Positions 9,506 to 19,068 of a stretch of 64,000 bases of DNA are shown one piece after another (the first letter of the stretch is position 1; every line of letters starts with the position of its first letter). The position numbers and the translations under genes were made by a program. Below the pieces are notes generated by a model. It was not told where the DNA came from, searched no databases, and saw only the letters and a program-made list of their open reading frames with translations. Source of the DNA: Shinella fusca (GTDB taxonomy: Bacteria; Pseudomonadota; Alphaproteobacteria; Rhizobiales; Rhizobiaceae); assembly GCF_014203155.1 (NCBI RefSeq), contig NZ_JACHIK010000004.1, positions 372,001-436,000 of the forward strand. The letters run 5' to 3'.

Positions 9506-12500
9506 ATGAGCCACCTACTCGATCGCCTGAACTTCCTCGCGCGCAAGAACACCGGCACGTTCTCCGACGGTCACGGCGTCACGACGACGGAAAGCCGCGA
9601 CTGGGAGGACGCCTACCGCAAGCGCTGGCAGCACGACAAGATCGTGCGCTCCACCCACGGCGCCAACTGCACGGGCTCCTGCTCGTGGAAGATCTATGTC
9701 AAGGGCGGGATCGTCACCTGGGAGACCCAGCAGACCGACTATCCGCGCACGCGGCCGGACCTGCCCAATCACGAGCCGCGCGGCTGTTCGCGCGGCGCGA
9801 GCTATAGCTGGTACATGTATTCGGCCAACCGCGTGAAATATCCTCTGGTCCGCTCGCGCCTCCTCAAGCTGTGGCGCAGGGAGCGGACCGTCAAGACGCC
9901 GATCGGCGCGTGGGCGGCAATCCAGGAGAGCCCCGAGAAGCGGGCGGAATATGTCAGGATGCGCGGTCTCGGCGGCTTCGTGCGCGCCACCTGGGACGAG
10001 GTCAACGAGATCATCGCGGCGGCCAACGCCTATACGGTGAAGACCTGGGGGCCGGACCGCGTCATCGGTTTCTCGCCGATCCCGGCCATGTCGATGGTTT
10101 CCTACGCCGCGGGCTCGCGCTACCTGTCGCTGCTCGGCGGCGTCTGCATGTCGTTCTACGACTGGTACTGCGACCTGCCGCCCGCCTCGCCGATGACCTG
10201 GGGCGAGCAGACCGACGTGCCGGAATCGGCCGACTGGTACAATTCCGGCTTCCTCATCCTCTGGGGCTCGAACGTGCCGCAGACTCGCACCCCCGACGCG
10301 CATTTCTACACCGAGGTGCGCTACAAAGGGGCCAAGTCCGTCGTCGTCTCGCCGGACTATTCGGAAGCCGCCAAATTCTCCGACCTCTGGCTGCATCCCA
10401 AGCAAGGGACGGACGCGGCTCTCGCCATGGCGCTCGGCCACGTCATCCTGCGCGAGTTCCACATCGACCGCCAGGCCGAGTATTTCGAGGACTACTGCCG
10501 CCGCTACACCGACATGCCGATGCTGGTGAAGCTTGCCCGAAAGGACGGCTATCTCGTCCCCGATCGCTTCGTGCGCGCCTCCGACTTCGTCGGCGGCCTC
10601 GACGAGGCGAACAACCCGGAATGGAAGACCGTGGCGGTCGACGCCGAGACCGGCCAGTTCATCTCGCCGAACGGCTCCATCGGCTATCGCTGGGGCGAAC
10701 AGGGCAAGTGGAACCTCGAGGCCAAGGACGGCAAGGGCAACGAGGTCGAGCTTGCCATGAGCTTCATCCTCGAGGGCGAGCACGACGCGATCGCCGATGT
10801 CGGCTTCCCCTATTTCGGCAACCGCGAGCACGACTACTTCGAGGGCACCGAGCATGACAGCGTGCTGGTGCGCAAGGTGCCGGCCCGCAAGATCAGGCTT
10901 GCCGACGGCGAGACCCTGGTGGCGACCGTCTTCGATCTCTTCGTCGCCAACTACGGCGTCGACCGCGGCCTCGGCGATCCGAACTCGGCGAAATCCTACG
11001 AGGAGAACCTTCCCTATACGCCCGCCTGGGCCGAGCGCATCACCGGCGTCCCGCGCGCCCAGATCGTCGCGGTCGCCCGTGAATTCGCCAGCAATGCCGA
11101 AAAGACCGGAGGCCGCTCGATGGTCATCCTCGGCGCCGGCCTGAACCACTGGTACCACATGGACATGAACTACCGCGGCATCATCAACATGCTGGTGATG
11201 TGCGGCTGCATCGGCCAGTCGGGCGGCGGCTGGAGCCATTATGTCGGCCAGGAAAAGCTCCGGCCGCAGACCGGCTGGACGGCGCTTGCCTTCGCGCTCG
11301 ACTGGAGCCGCCCTCCCCGCCACATGAACTCGACCTCGTTCTTCTACGCCCATACCGACCAGTGGCGCTACGAGACGCTGAAGGTCGAGGAGATCCTGTC
11401 GCCGACGGCGCCGGACGGCCCGTGGGACGCGGCGCTGATCGACTACAACATCCGCGCCGAGCGCATGGGCTGGCTGCCCTCCGCCCCGCAGCTCAAGGCC
11501 AATCCGCTCTCGGTCTCGAAGGACGCCGCGGCCTCCGGCAAGGCGGCGAAGGACTACGTTGCCGAGCAGCTGAAGGCCGGCACGCTGTCGATGTCCTGCG
11601 AGGATCCCGACGATCCGTCGAACTGGCCGCGCAACCTCTTCGTCTGGCGCTCGAACCTGCTCGGCTCGTCGGGCAAGGGCCATGAATACTTCCTGAAGCA
11701 CCTGCTCGGCACCAAGCACGGCGTGCTCGGCAAGGACCTCGGCGAGGAGGGCCGGCAGGCGGCGAAGGAAGCGGTCTGGCACGACGAGGCGCCGGAGGGA
11801 AAGCTCGACCTCCTCGTCACCCTCGACTTCCGCATGTCGACGACCTGCGTCTATTCCGACATCGTGCTGCCGACGGCGACCTGGTACGAGAAGAACGACC
11901 TCAACACCTCCGACATGCATCCCTTCATCCATCCGCTGTCGAGCGCCGCCGACCCGGCCTGGGACGCACGGAGCGACTGGGAGATCTTCAAGGGTATCGC
12001 CCGCAAGTTCTCCGAGATCGCCCCGGAGGTTCTCGGCGTCGAGAAGGATGTCGTGCTCGTGCCGACGCTGCACGACACGGCCGGCGAGCTTGCCCAGCCG
12101 TTCGAAGTCAAGGACTGGAAGAAGGGCGAGATCGACCCGATCCCCGGCAAAACCATGCCGACGGTCGCCGTCATCGAGCGCGACTATCCGAACCTTTACA
12201 AGAAGTTCACCTCCGTCGGCACCCTGCTCGACACGCTCGGCAACGGCGGCAAGGGCATTTCCTGGAATACCGGGCACGAGGTCGACCTGCTCGCCCGGCT
12301 GAACGGCGTGGTGGAGGAGGAAGGCGTCGCCAAGGGCCGTCCGAAGATCGAAAGCGACATCGACGCGACCGAGGTCATCCTGTCGCTCGCGCCGGAGACC
12401 AACGGCGAGGTCGCGGTAAAGGCCTGGGAGGCGCTGTCGAAATATACCGGCCGCGACCACACCCATCTCGCCATCCCCAAGGAGGACGAGAAGATCCGCT

Positions 12501-13264
12501 TCCGCGACGTGGTCGCCCAGCCGCGCAAGATCATCTCCTCGCCGACCTGGTCGGGCCTGGAATCGGAGAAGGTCTGCTACAATGCCGGCTATACCAACGT
12601 CCACGAGCTGATCCCGTGGCGCACCCTCACCGGCCGCCAGCAGCTCTACCAGGATCACCTGTGGATGCGCGCCTTCGGCGAGGGCTTCTGCGTCTACCGG
12701 CCGCCGATCGACACCAAGACCGTCAACCCGGCGATCAGGGCGAGGAGCGACGGCAAGCCGCATCTGGTGCTGAACTTCATCACGCCGCACCAGAAATGGG
12801 GCATCCATTCGACCTACAGCGACAACCTGATGATGCTGACGCTCAACCGCGGCGGCCCGGTCGTGTGGATTTCCGAGCCGGACGCCAAACGCGCGGGCAT
12901 TGCCGACAACGACTGGGTCGAGGTCTACAACGCCAATGGCGCCATCGTCGCCCGCGCCGTCGTCTCGCAGCGCATGAAGGACGGCACGATCTACATGTAC
13001 CACGCCCAGGAGAAGATCGTGAACACGCCCGGCTCGCCGACCACCGGCCAGCGCGGCGGCATCCACAATTCCGTGACCCGCATCATCACGAAGCCGACGC
13101 ACATGATCGGCGGCTACGCCCAGCAGGCCTACGGCTTCAACTACTACGGCACGGTCGGCTCCAACCGCGACGAGTTCGTCGTGGTGCGCAAGCTCGATAC
13201 GGTGGACTGGCTGGAGGGCCCGCCCGCCGAAGGCGTCACTCACAACAAGGAGGCGGCAGAATGA
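9506..13264 (+). CDS. narG: Respiratory nitrate reductase alpha subunit
   Basis: A 1,252-residue protein, the usual NarG size. It reduces nitrate to nitrite at a Mo-bisMGD centre on the cytoplasmic side. The FS0 cluster motif is present: His51, Cys55, Cys59 (HGANCTGSCSWK) and Cys94. Asp223 in the motif SFYDWYCDLPPASP corresponds to the molybdenum-ligating aspartate. No Tat leader is evident beyond the vestigial NarG N-terminus. A GGAGG-like site precedes the ATG. It overlaps narH by four bases (ATGA), which suggests translational coupling. Confidence 0.98.
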   Translation: MSHLLDRLNFLARKNTGTFSDGHGVTTTESRDWEDAYRKRWQHDKIVRSTHGANCTGSCSWKIYVKGGIVTWETQQTDYPRTRPDLPNHEPRGCSRGASYSWYMYSANRVKYPLVRSRLLKLWRRERTVKTPIGAWAAIQESPEKRAEYVRMRGLGGFVRATWDEVNEIIAAANAYTVKTWGPDRVIGFSPIPAMSMVSYAAGSRYLSLLGGVCMSFYDWYCDLPPASPMTWGEQTDVPESADWYNSGFLILWGSNVPQTRTPDAHFYTEVRYKGAKSVVVSPDYSEAAKFSDLWLHPKQGTDAALAMALGHVILREFHIDRQAEYFEDYCRRYTDMPMLVKLARKDGYLVPDRFVRASDFVGGLDEANNPEWKTVAVDAETGQFISPNGSIGYRWGEQGKWNLEAKDGKGNEVELAMSFILEGEHDAIADVGFPYFGNREHDYFEGTEHDSVLVRKVPARKIRLADGETLVATVFDLFVANYGVDRGLGDPNSAKSYEENLPYTPAWAERITGVPRAQIVAVAREFASNAEKTGGRSMVILGAGLNHWYHMDMNYRGIINMLVMCGCIGQSGGGWSHYVGQEKLRPQTGWTALAFALDWSRPPRHMNSTSFFYAHTDQWRYETLKVEEILSPTAPDGPWDAALIDYNIRAERMGWLPSAPQLKANPLSVSKDAAASGKAAKDYVAEQLKAGTLSMSCEDPDDPSNWPRNLFVWRSNLLGSSGKGHEYFLKHLLGTKHGVLGKDLGEEGRQAAKEAVWHDEAPEGKLDLLVTLDFRMSTTCVYSDIVLPTATWYEKNDLNTSDMHPFIHPLSSAADPAWDARSDWEIFKGIARKFSEIAPEVLGVEKDVVLVPTLHDTAGELAQPFEVKDWKKGEIDPIPGKTMPTVAVIERDYPNLYKKFTSVGTLLDTLGNGGKGISWNTGHEVDLLARLNGVVEEEGVAKGRPKIESDIDATEVILSLAPETNGEVAVKAWEALSKYTGRDHTHLAIPKEDEKIRFRDVVAQPRKIISSPTWSGLESEKVCYNAGYTNVHELIPWRTLTGRQQLYQDHLWMRAFGEGFCVYRPPIDTKTVNPAIRARSDGKPHLVLNFITPHQKWGIHSTYSDNLMMLTLNRGGPVVWISEPDAKRAGIADNDWVEVYNANGAIVARAVVSQRMKDGTIYMYHAQEKIVNTPGSPTTGQRGGIHNSVTRIITKPTHMIGGYAQQAYGFNYYGTVGSNRDEFVVVRKLDTVDWLEGPPAEGVTHNKEAAE

Positions 13265-14799
13265 AAATCCGCGCGCAAATCGGCATGGTCCTCAATCTCG
13301 ACAAGTGCATCGGGTGCCATACCTGCTCCGTCACCTGCAAGAACGTCTGGACCAATCGCGAAGGCGTCGAATACGCCTGGTTCAACAATGTCGAGACCAA
13401 GCCCGGCGTCGGCTTTCCCAAGGATTGGGAAAACCAGAAGAAATGGAACGGCGGCTGGGTCCGCAAGCCGAACGGCAAGATCGAGCCGAAGATGGGTGCG
13501 AAATGGCGCATCCTTGCCAAGATCTTCGCCAATCCGGACCTGCCGGAGATCGACGACTACTACGAGCCCTTCGATTTCGACTACGGCCACCTGCAGACGG
13601 CCGGCGAAAGCCGCGCCACGCCGACCGCCCGTCCACGCTCGATGATCACCGGCGAGCGGATGGAGAAGATCGAATGGGGGCCGAACTGGGAGGAGATCCT
13701 CGGCGGGGAATTCGAGAAGCGCTCGAAGGACCATAATTTCGAGGGGGTGCAGAAGGAGATCTACGGCCAGTTCGAGAACACCTTCATGATGTACCTGCCG
13801 AGGCTGTGCGAGCACTGTCTCAACCCGACCTGCGCGGCGGCCTGTCCTTCGGGGGCGATCTACAAGCGCGAGGACGACGGCATCGTGCTGATCGACCAGG
13901 AAAAATGCCGCGGCTGGCGCATGTGCGTCTCCGGCTGCCCCTACAAGAAGATCTACTACAACTGGAACTCGGGCAAATCGGAAAAGTGCATCTTCTGCTA
14001 TCCGCGCATCGAGGCCGGCCATCCGACCGTCTGCTCGGAGACCTGCGTCGGCCGCATCCGCTATCTCGGCGTCATCCTCTACGATGCCGACCGAATCTCG
14101 CAGGCCGCCTCCACGGCGAACGAACAGGACCTCTACGAGGAGCAGCTGAAGATCTTCCTCGACCCGAACGACCCGGCGGTGATCGCCCAGGCCCGCAAGG
14201 ACGGCGTTCCTGACACGTGGCTGGAGGCCGCCAAACGCTCGCCGGTCTACAGGATGGCGATGGACTGGAAGATCGCCTTCCCGCTCCACCCGGAATACCG
14301 CACGCTGCCGATGGTCTGGTACATTCCGCCGCTCTCGCCGCTGCAGTCGGCGGCCCAGGCCGGCAAGCTCGGCATGGACGGGCCGCTGCCGGACGTCCGC
14401 TCGCTACGCATTCCGGTGCGCTATCTCGCCAATCTCCTCACCGCCGGCAAGGAGGCCCCTGTCGTTTCCGCACTCGAACGCATGCTCGCCATGCGCGCCT
14501 ATATGCGCGCCAAGACGATCGACGGCGTGATCGACCCGTCGATCGCCGCCAAGGTCGGCATGAGCGGCCAGATGATCGAGGAGATGTACCACATCATGGC
14601 AATCGCCAACTACGAAGACCGGTTCGTCATTCCGACGACGCACCGCGAGGTGAGCGAGGATGCCTACGACGTGCGCGGCTCCTGCGGCTTCTCCTTCGGC
14701 AACGGCTGCTCCGGCGGCACGTCGGAGGGCGACCTGTTCGGCGCCAAGCGCCGCAAGGTCGTCAACACCCCGACCGACATCTTCAAGGAGCTCGTCTGA
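13261..14799 (+). CDS. narH: Respiratory nitrate reductase beta subunit
   Basis: A 512-residue iron-sulfur protein that carries electrons from NarI to NarG. The start MKIRAQIGMVLNLDKCIGCH overlaps the narG stop as ATGA. Four cysteine groups are visible: CIGCHTCSVTCK near the N-terminus; CEHCLNPTCAAACPSGA; CRGWRMCVSGCP, where a tryptophan replaces a ligand as in the 3Fe-4S cluster of NarH; and CIFCYPRIEAGHPTVCSETC. The longer frame upstream of 13261 is out-of-frame narG sequence and was not used. Its stop overlaps the narJ start (TGATG). Confidence 0.98.
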   Translation: MKIRAQIGMVLNLDKCIGCHTCSVTCKNVWTNREGVEYAWFNNVETKPGVGFPKDWENQKKWNGGWVRKPNGKIEPKMGAKWRILAKIFANPDLPEIDDYYEPFDFDYGHLQTAGESRATPTARPRSMITGERMEKIEWGPNWEEILGGEFEKRSKDHNFEGVQKEIYGQFENTFMMYLPRLCEHCLNPTCAAACPSGAIYKREDDGIVLIDQEKCRGWRMCVSGCPYKKIYYNWNSGKSEKCIFCYPRIEAGHPTVCSETCVGRIRYLGVILYDADRISQAASTANEQDLYEEQLKIFLDPNDPAVIAQARKDGVPDTWLEAAKRSPVYRMAMDWKIAFPLHPEYRTLPMVWYIPPLSPLQSAAQAGKLGMDGPLPDVRSLRIPVRYLANLLTAGKEAPVVSALERMLAMRAYMRAKTIDGVIDPSIAAKVGMSGQMIEEMYHIMAIANYEDRFVIPTTHREVSEDAYDVRGSCGFSFGNGCSGGTSEGDLFGAKRRKVVNTPTDIFKELV

Positions 14800-15512
14800 T
14801 GCACACCGCCCTCAAGATCCTGTCGCTCCTGCTCAGCTATCCGGGCGAGGAACTCATCAACGGCGCCGGCGAGCTGAAGGCGGCGCTTCAGGCGGACGAC
14901 ACGGTCGGCGCGGACGTCGGGCGGCATCTCGTCCGCCTGATCGACGATCTCGCCGGCCAGGACCTCTACGAGGCTCAGGAGCGCTACGTCCATCTGTTCG
15001 ACCGCAGCCGCTCGCTGTCGCTGCACCTGTTCGAGCACGTGCACGGCGAAAGCCGCGACCGCGGCCAGGCCATGGTCGACCTGATGGAGATGTATGAGGA
15101 AAACGGCTTCGTCATCGACAGCAAGGAGCTGCCGGACTACCTGCCGCTCTTCCTCGAATTCCTCTCGACGCGCAGCGCCGAGGAGATCGACGACCTCCTG
15201 TCCCAGACCGGGCACATCACGGCGGCGATCGGCGAGCGGCTGAGGAAGCGCGAGTCGGTCTATGCCTTCGCCTTCGCCGCGTTGCGGCTCCTGTCGAAGG
15301 CAAAGCCGGACGAAAAGCGCGTGAACGCGCTTCTGGAAGGCGCCGAGGACAATCCCGACGACCTTGCCGCGCTCGACCGCATCTGGTGGGACGAGGCCGT
15401 CACCTTCGGCGGCAATGCCGGCGAGAACGCCTGCGGCCCGGACAGGCTGCGCACGCAGATGAGGGCGGCGGCGCGCAAGCCGAACGAGCCCGCAAACACC
15501 ATACCGGTCTAG
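14799..15512 (+). CDS. narJ: Nitrate reductase assembly chaperone
   Basis: A 237-residue, largely helical TorD/NarJ-family chaperone. It is needed for molybdenum cofactor insertion into NarG and membrane attachment of NarGH. Typical features include LSLLLSYPGEEL at the N-terminus, the segment YVHLFDRSRSLSLHLFEHVH, the DLMEMYEENGF stretch, and DYLPLFLEFL. Its ATG overlaps the narH stop codon. It ends 10 bp before narI. Confidence 0.96.
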   Translation: MHTALKILSLLLSYPGEELINGAGELKAALQADDTVGADVGRHLVRLIDDLAGQDLYEAQERYVHLFDRSRSLSLHLFEHVHGESRDRGQAMVDLMEMYEENGFVIDSKELPDYLPLFLEFLSTRSAEEIDDLLSQTGHITAAIGERLRKRESVYAFAFAALRLLSKAKPDEKRVNALLEGAEDNPDDLAALDRIWWDEAVTFGGNAGENACGPDRLRTQMRAAARKPNEPANTIPV

Positions 15513-15522
15513 GAGGCGGAAC

Positions 15523-16242
15523 ATGTCTGGCTATCTCAACTCGCTCGTGTTCGGAATCTATCCCTATGTGGCGCTCGCCGTCCTGGTCCTCGGCTCGATC
15601 ATCCGCTACGATCGCGAGCCCTATACCTGGCGTTCCGGATCGAGCCAGCTCCTGCGCCGCAAGCAGCTCATCTGGGGCTCGGTGCTCTTCCATGTCGGCG
15701 TTCTCGTCATCTTCGCCGGCCATCTGGTCGGGCTCCTGACGCCGATCCGGGTGTTCGACGCGCTCGGCGTCAGCCATGGCGCCAAGCAGTTGCTCGCGAT
15801 CATCGCCGGCGGCATCGCCGGCCTCATGGCGATCGCCGGCGCGACGCTCCTCGTCCACCGCCGCCTGTTCGACGCGCGCGTGCGCGCCGCCTCGAGCACC
15901 ACGGATACGCTGATCATCATCCTGCTGTGGATCCAGCTCTTCCTCGGCCTCTCGACCATCCCCGCATCGCTTTCCCATCTCGACGGCCGCGAGATGGTGA
16001 AGTTCATGAACTGGGCGCAGGGCATCTTCACCTTCAACCCCGAGGCGGCCTCCTACGTCGCCGATACGGCGGCGGTGTTCAAGCTGCACCTGTTCCTCGG
16101 CCTCACCATCCTCCTCCTCTTCCCGTTCACGCGGCTCGTGCACATGCTGAGCGTGCCGGTGCGCTATATGTGGCGTCCGGGCTATCAGGTCGTGCGCCAG
16201 CGCCGCCGCCGCGCGGCCGGCAGCCGGATTGCGGCGGAGTAA
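15523..16242 (+). CDS. narI: Respiratory nitrate reductase gamma subunit, cytochrome b
   Basis: A 239-residue membrane protein with five predicted transmembrane helices that oxidises quinol and passes electrons to NarH. The four haem-b ligands expected in the family are present at His57 (LFHVG), His67 (AGHLVG), His189 (KLHLFLG) and His207 (RLVHMLS). AGGAGG stands before the ATG. The next gene starts five bases after its stop. Confidence 0.97.
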   Translation: MSGYLNSLVFGIYPYVALAVLVLGSIIRYDREPYTWRSGSSQLLRRKQLIWGSVLFHVGVLVIFAGHLVGLLTPIRVFDALGVSHGAKQLLAIIAGGIAGLMAIAGATLLVHRRLFDARVRAASSTTDTLIIILLWIQLFLGLSTIPASLSHLDGREMVKFMNWAQGIFTFNPEAASYVADTAAVFKLHLFLGLTILLLFPFTRLVHMLSVPVRYMWRPGYQVVRQRRRRAAGSRIAAE

Positions 16243-16246
16243 GGCC

Positions 16247-17161
16247 ATGGTCACGCTTTTCGACAAGACGCAGAACGCAAGCGCCGCCGGGAACGGCGGG
16301 CCGCAGGACAGCTATTCCGGCTACCGCGAACCGGATACGAAGGTGCCGCCGAAGGCGCGGCCCGTCCTCGACGCCGTCTCGGTCAACGGTGTCGCCATCG
16401 CCGAAAGCGACATCCTCGCCGAGGCGCAGAACCATCCGGCCGACAATCCCGGCGCGGCCCTTGCCGCCGCGGCAAGAGCGCTGGTGGTCCGTCAACTGCT
16501 CCTGCAAAGGGCCCGCGAACTCGACCTCCTCGCCGCGCCGCAGGCCGACGGGGACGGGCGCCTGGAAACCGCAGAGGACGCCGCCATCCGCCTCGTGATC
16601 GAGCGCGAGGTCTCCGCCCCCTCGGCGAGCGAGGAGGAATGCCGCCGCTTCTACGACAACAATCGCGAGAAATTCCGCAGCGCGCCGATCTTCGAGGCAA
16701 GCCATATCCTGCTACCCGCCGACCCGGCCGACGAGGGCGCGCGCGCTTCCCGCCGCATCGAGGCGGAACGGCTCGCCGCCGTCATCGCCGGGCATCCGGG
16801 TGAGTTCGCGACCATGGCCCGCACCCATTCGGCCTGCCCGTCTGCCGCAAGCGGCGGCAATCTCGGGCAACTGACGCGCGGCAGCACGGTCACCGCGTTC
16901 GAGCGGGCCCTGCAGCGCATGAAGGAAGGCGAGATCACCCGGGCCCCGGTCGAAACCCGCTTCGGCTTCCACATCATCCGCCTCGACCGGCGGGTCGACG
17001 GCGAGCAATTGCCCTTCGATCTCGTCTGCCGGCGCATTGCCGGCTGGCTCGAAGCCTCCGCCTGGTCGAAGGCCGTGTCGCAGTTCATCGCCGTCCTTGC
17101 CACGGACGCCACGATCACCGGCATCGACGTGACGGGCGCCGACGGCCCGCTGCGACAGTGA
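16247..17161 (+). CDS. Parvulin-type peptidyl-prolyl isomerase of the nar operon
   Basis: A 304-residue protein with a central PpiC/parvulin domain: SHILLPADP at ~residue 152, then GEFATMARTHSACPSAASGG, LGQLTRGSTVTAFERAL and TRFGFHIIRLDRR. The N-terminal part resembles SurA/NifM-type helper regions. No signal peptide is seen, so it is probably cytoplasmic and could help fold or mature NarGHI, as NifM does for nitrogenase. I chose the ATG at 16247, preceded by GGAG and TAAGG, over an in-frame TTG at 16229 that would overlap narI. Genes of this kind sit at the end of several proteobacterial nar operons (family knowledge). Confidence 0.9.
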   Translation: MVTLFDKTQNASAAGNGGPQDSYSGYREPDTKVPPKARPVLDAVSVNGVAIAESDILAEAQNHPADNPGAALAAAARALVVRQLLLQRARELDLLAAPQADGDGRLETAEDAAIRLVIEREVSAPSASEEECRRFYDNNREKFRSAPIFEASHILLPADPADEGARASRRIEAERLAAVIAGHPGEFATMARTHSACPSAASGGNLGQLTRGSTVTAFERALQRMKEGEITRAPVETRFGFHIIRLDRRVDGEQLPFDLVCRRIAGWLEASAWSKAVSQFIAVLATDATITGIDVTGADGPLRQ

Positions 17162-17261
17162 GCGCGGGAACGGCACCGCCACCGGCCGTCATTAAGGCGG
17201 GCCGGACGGAAAGATTCACCATGCCTGAGCAGACAAAAGACGGATTTCAAAGAAGCGCCCC

Positions 17262-17915
17262 ATGACCGACATCATATTTCCCCTGCAAGCCGCCCTTCTC
17301 GTCGGGAGGGACCGCGCAGTGGACGATATCCTCGACGCCGTTGCCCGAACGATGCGCAGCGAGGGCCGGAACGCCATCGGCTTCCTGCAGCGGCAAAACA
17401 TGCAGGAAGGCGAGTGTTGCGGCCAGATCGAGCTGGAGGATATCGCCACCGGCACCCGCCACGTCATCTCGCAGGCGCTCGGCTCCGGCGCGCGCGGCTG
17501 CCGGCTCGACCCGCAGGCACTGGCCGGTATCGCCGGCCCGCTGCTGACCCGTGTCGAGGCCGGACCGGATCTCCTGATCCTCAACCGCTTCGGCAAGGGC
17601 GAAGCGGAAGGCGGCGGCTTTCGCGCCGTGATCGAGGCGGCGTGCATGCGCGGTATTCCGACGCTGACGGCGGTGCGGGAAGACTATGTCGAGGCCTGGC
17701 GCGCATTTTCCGGCGACCTCGGAGTCCTCATCGCCCCCGACCGCGGCGCGGCGATCGGCTGGGCGCGCCGGGCGATCTCCGGTTCTCCAGAAATCGATAT
17801 CCTCGCGATCGAGGAAGGCGGCGACCAGATCATCCTTCGTGCCGAAATGGCGGTAGAGACTGGTCTTTGCGACACCCGATCTCTCCACGACGAGATCGAC
17901 GCCGACGGGGTTTAA
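17262..17915 (+). CDS. DUF2478-family protein with a chimeric C-terminus
   Basis: A 217-residue protein. Residues ~5-172 look like DUF2478, a P-loop-NTPase-like family often found beside molybdenum enzymes: VGRDRAVDDILDAVARTM, QGECCGQ-type region, GPDLLILNRFGKGEAEGGGF, ACMRGIPTLTAVREDYVEAW. The last ~45 residues (from about position 17778) are the antisense reading of a TetR-gene fragment and are probably not native. It lies 100 bp after the nar PPIase gene and may belong to the same transcript. A role in molybdenum cofactor or molybdate handling is a guess from context. Confidence 0.75.
   Translation: MTDIIFPLQAALLVGRDRAVDDILDAVARTMRSEGRNAIGFLQRQNMQEGECCGQIELEDIATGTRHVISQALGSGARGCRLDPQALAGIAGPLLTRVEAGPDLLILNRFGKGEAEGGGFRAVIEAACMRGIPTLTAVREDYVEAWRAFSGDLGVLIAPDRGAAIGWARRAISGSPEIDILAIEEGGDQIILRAEMAVETGLCDTRSLHDEIDADGV
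17778..17910 (-). pseudogene. TetR-family regulator fragment (HTH only)
   Basis: Read on the minus strand this stretch encodes NPVGVDLVVERSGVAKTSLY followed by RHFGTKDDLVAAFLDREDIDFW, an excellent TetR N-terminal HTH with the SGVAK-S-LYRHF recognition helix. Upstream there is no proper start or first helix. Downstream the match stops abruptly where DUF2478 coding begins on the other strand. It is a relic of about 45 codons left by recombination. Confidence 0.8.
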
Positions 17916-18026
17916 AAGCGCCGGCGGCGATTTTCGATGCCGGGAGCTTCCTGCAGGCCCTCACCTCCCGGTCGAACCCCCGGAATTCGAATCCAGATAG
18001 GCCGCCGCCGATCCCGGCTTTCCGTC

Positions 18027-18926
18027 TTATCGATCATTCCTGTGCGGCACCCGCAGCGCGTTGATAAGCGCGGCAAGCGCTGCGGGCTGATGGCGCCGGC
18101 TGGGATAGTACATGGAGAAGCCGGGAATGGGGGGTGTCCAGTCTTCCAGCACGCGCAGAAGGCGCCCCTTCGCAATATGTTCCGCGACCTGTTCTTCATA
18201 GGCGACCCCTATCCCGACCCCGGAAAGGGCCGCCTGGATCGCGAGGTGCGTTTCGTCGATGATCAGGGGACCGTCCGGGGCTATCGTTACCGACTTTCCT
18301 TCCTTCTCGAACTCCCAGCGGTATGGCCCTCCTGTATGCCTGAGGGTGATGCACCGATGGTCATGGAGATCCTTCGGCGTCTGCGGAACGGACCTTGAAG
18401 CAAAGTAGGCAGGCGATCCGACGACGGCCAACCGCAACTCGGGCGTGACGCGGACGGCGATCATATCCCTCTGGATATACTCGCCCAGCTGGATTCCTGC
18501 GTCGAACTCGCCAGCCACGAGGTCGGCGGGTCCCGTGCCGGTGACGACGTCCAGCACGACCTTCGGATAGGCCTCCGCGAATGCCGCGAGCCGCGGGAGC
18601 AGCACCATCGCCGCAGCCGAACGGGACATGAAAATCCGAAGCCGTCCCGCCGGTTCGTGGCGATCGCTTCGCGCCCGGTTGACGGCGAGATCGATTTGCT
18701 CGAGCGCAGGCGCCAGGTCCCGCAGGAGCGCCGCGCCGGCAGCCGTCGGCGCGACACTTTTCGTCGTCCGGGCAAGCAGCTGCAATCCGAGTCTCTGTTC
18801 AAGCCGCCGGATCGTATGGCTCAGCGCGGATTGCGACACACCCAGCTTCGCGGCGGCCCGCGTAAAACTTCGCTCCGCAGCTACCTTCGCGAACATGGCC
18901 AGTTCGTTCAATTCATTTGTCATCAT
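18027..18926 (-). CDS. LysR-family transcriptional regulator
   Basis: A 299-residue LTTR. The N-terminal winged HTH is clear (residues ~8-65: MFAKVAAERSFTRAAAKLG, SQSALSHTIRRLEQRLG). A periplasmic-binding-like effector domain follows (RLRIFMSRSAAAMVLLPRL..., GEFDAGIQLGEYIQRDMIAV). This subtype, with DAGI.LGE..Q.DM..V, is common among rhizobial regulators of oxidoreductase genes. It is transcribed away from the NTF2-like gene and likely controls it and the metallo-hydrolase through the operator at 18929-18943. Confidence 0.93.
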   Translation of the reverse strand: MMTNELNELAMFAKVAAERSFTRAAAKLGVSQSALSHTIRRLEQRLGLQLLARTTKSVAPTAAGAALLRDLAPALEQIDLAVNRARSDRHEPAGRLRIFMSRSAAAMVLLPRLAAFAEAYPKVVLDVVTGTGPADLVAGEFDAGIQLGEYIQRDMIAVRVTPELRLAVVGSPAYFASRSVPQTPKDLHDHRCITLRHTGGPYRWEFEKEGKSVTIAPDGPLIIDETHLAIQAALSGVGIGVAYEEQVAEHIAKGRLLRVLEDWTPPIPGFSMYYPSRRHQPAALAALINALRVPHRNDR

Positions 18927-18928
18927 TC

Positions 18929-18943
18929 ATGACTATCAGTCAT
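18929..18943. promoter_or_regulatory. Candidate LysR operator, perfect inverted repeat
   Basis: ATGACT-ATC-AGTCAT is a perfect 15-bp inverted repeat starting three bases upstream of the LysR gene's start codon, in the divergent intergenic region. It contains the T-N11-A pattern typical of LTTR sites. A second small palindrome, ATCATGAT, lies at 18971-18978. Confidence 0.55.
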
Positions 18944-19068
18944 GAAGCTGATAAATGCAACGCGCCTACTATCATGATCAGCTATCCCATATGTTGAGCC
19001 AACGAGCGCGGGGCAATTCCGGCAAGTGCCGGTCCCGCTCGGGAAAATACCGATCGACAGGAGATGAC

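Noticed and set aside
6825-9509. An 894-residue frame overlapping narK on the same strand
   Set aside because: It is rich in Arg, His and Pro with no family motifs, whereas the narK frame is a clear double MFS transporter.
9515-13243. A 1,242-residue open frame antisense to narG
   Set aside because: narG is unmistakable on the plus strand; the antisense frame is a by-product of high GC3 and shows no domain or ribosome site.
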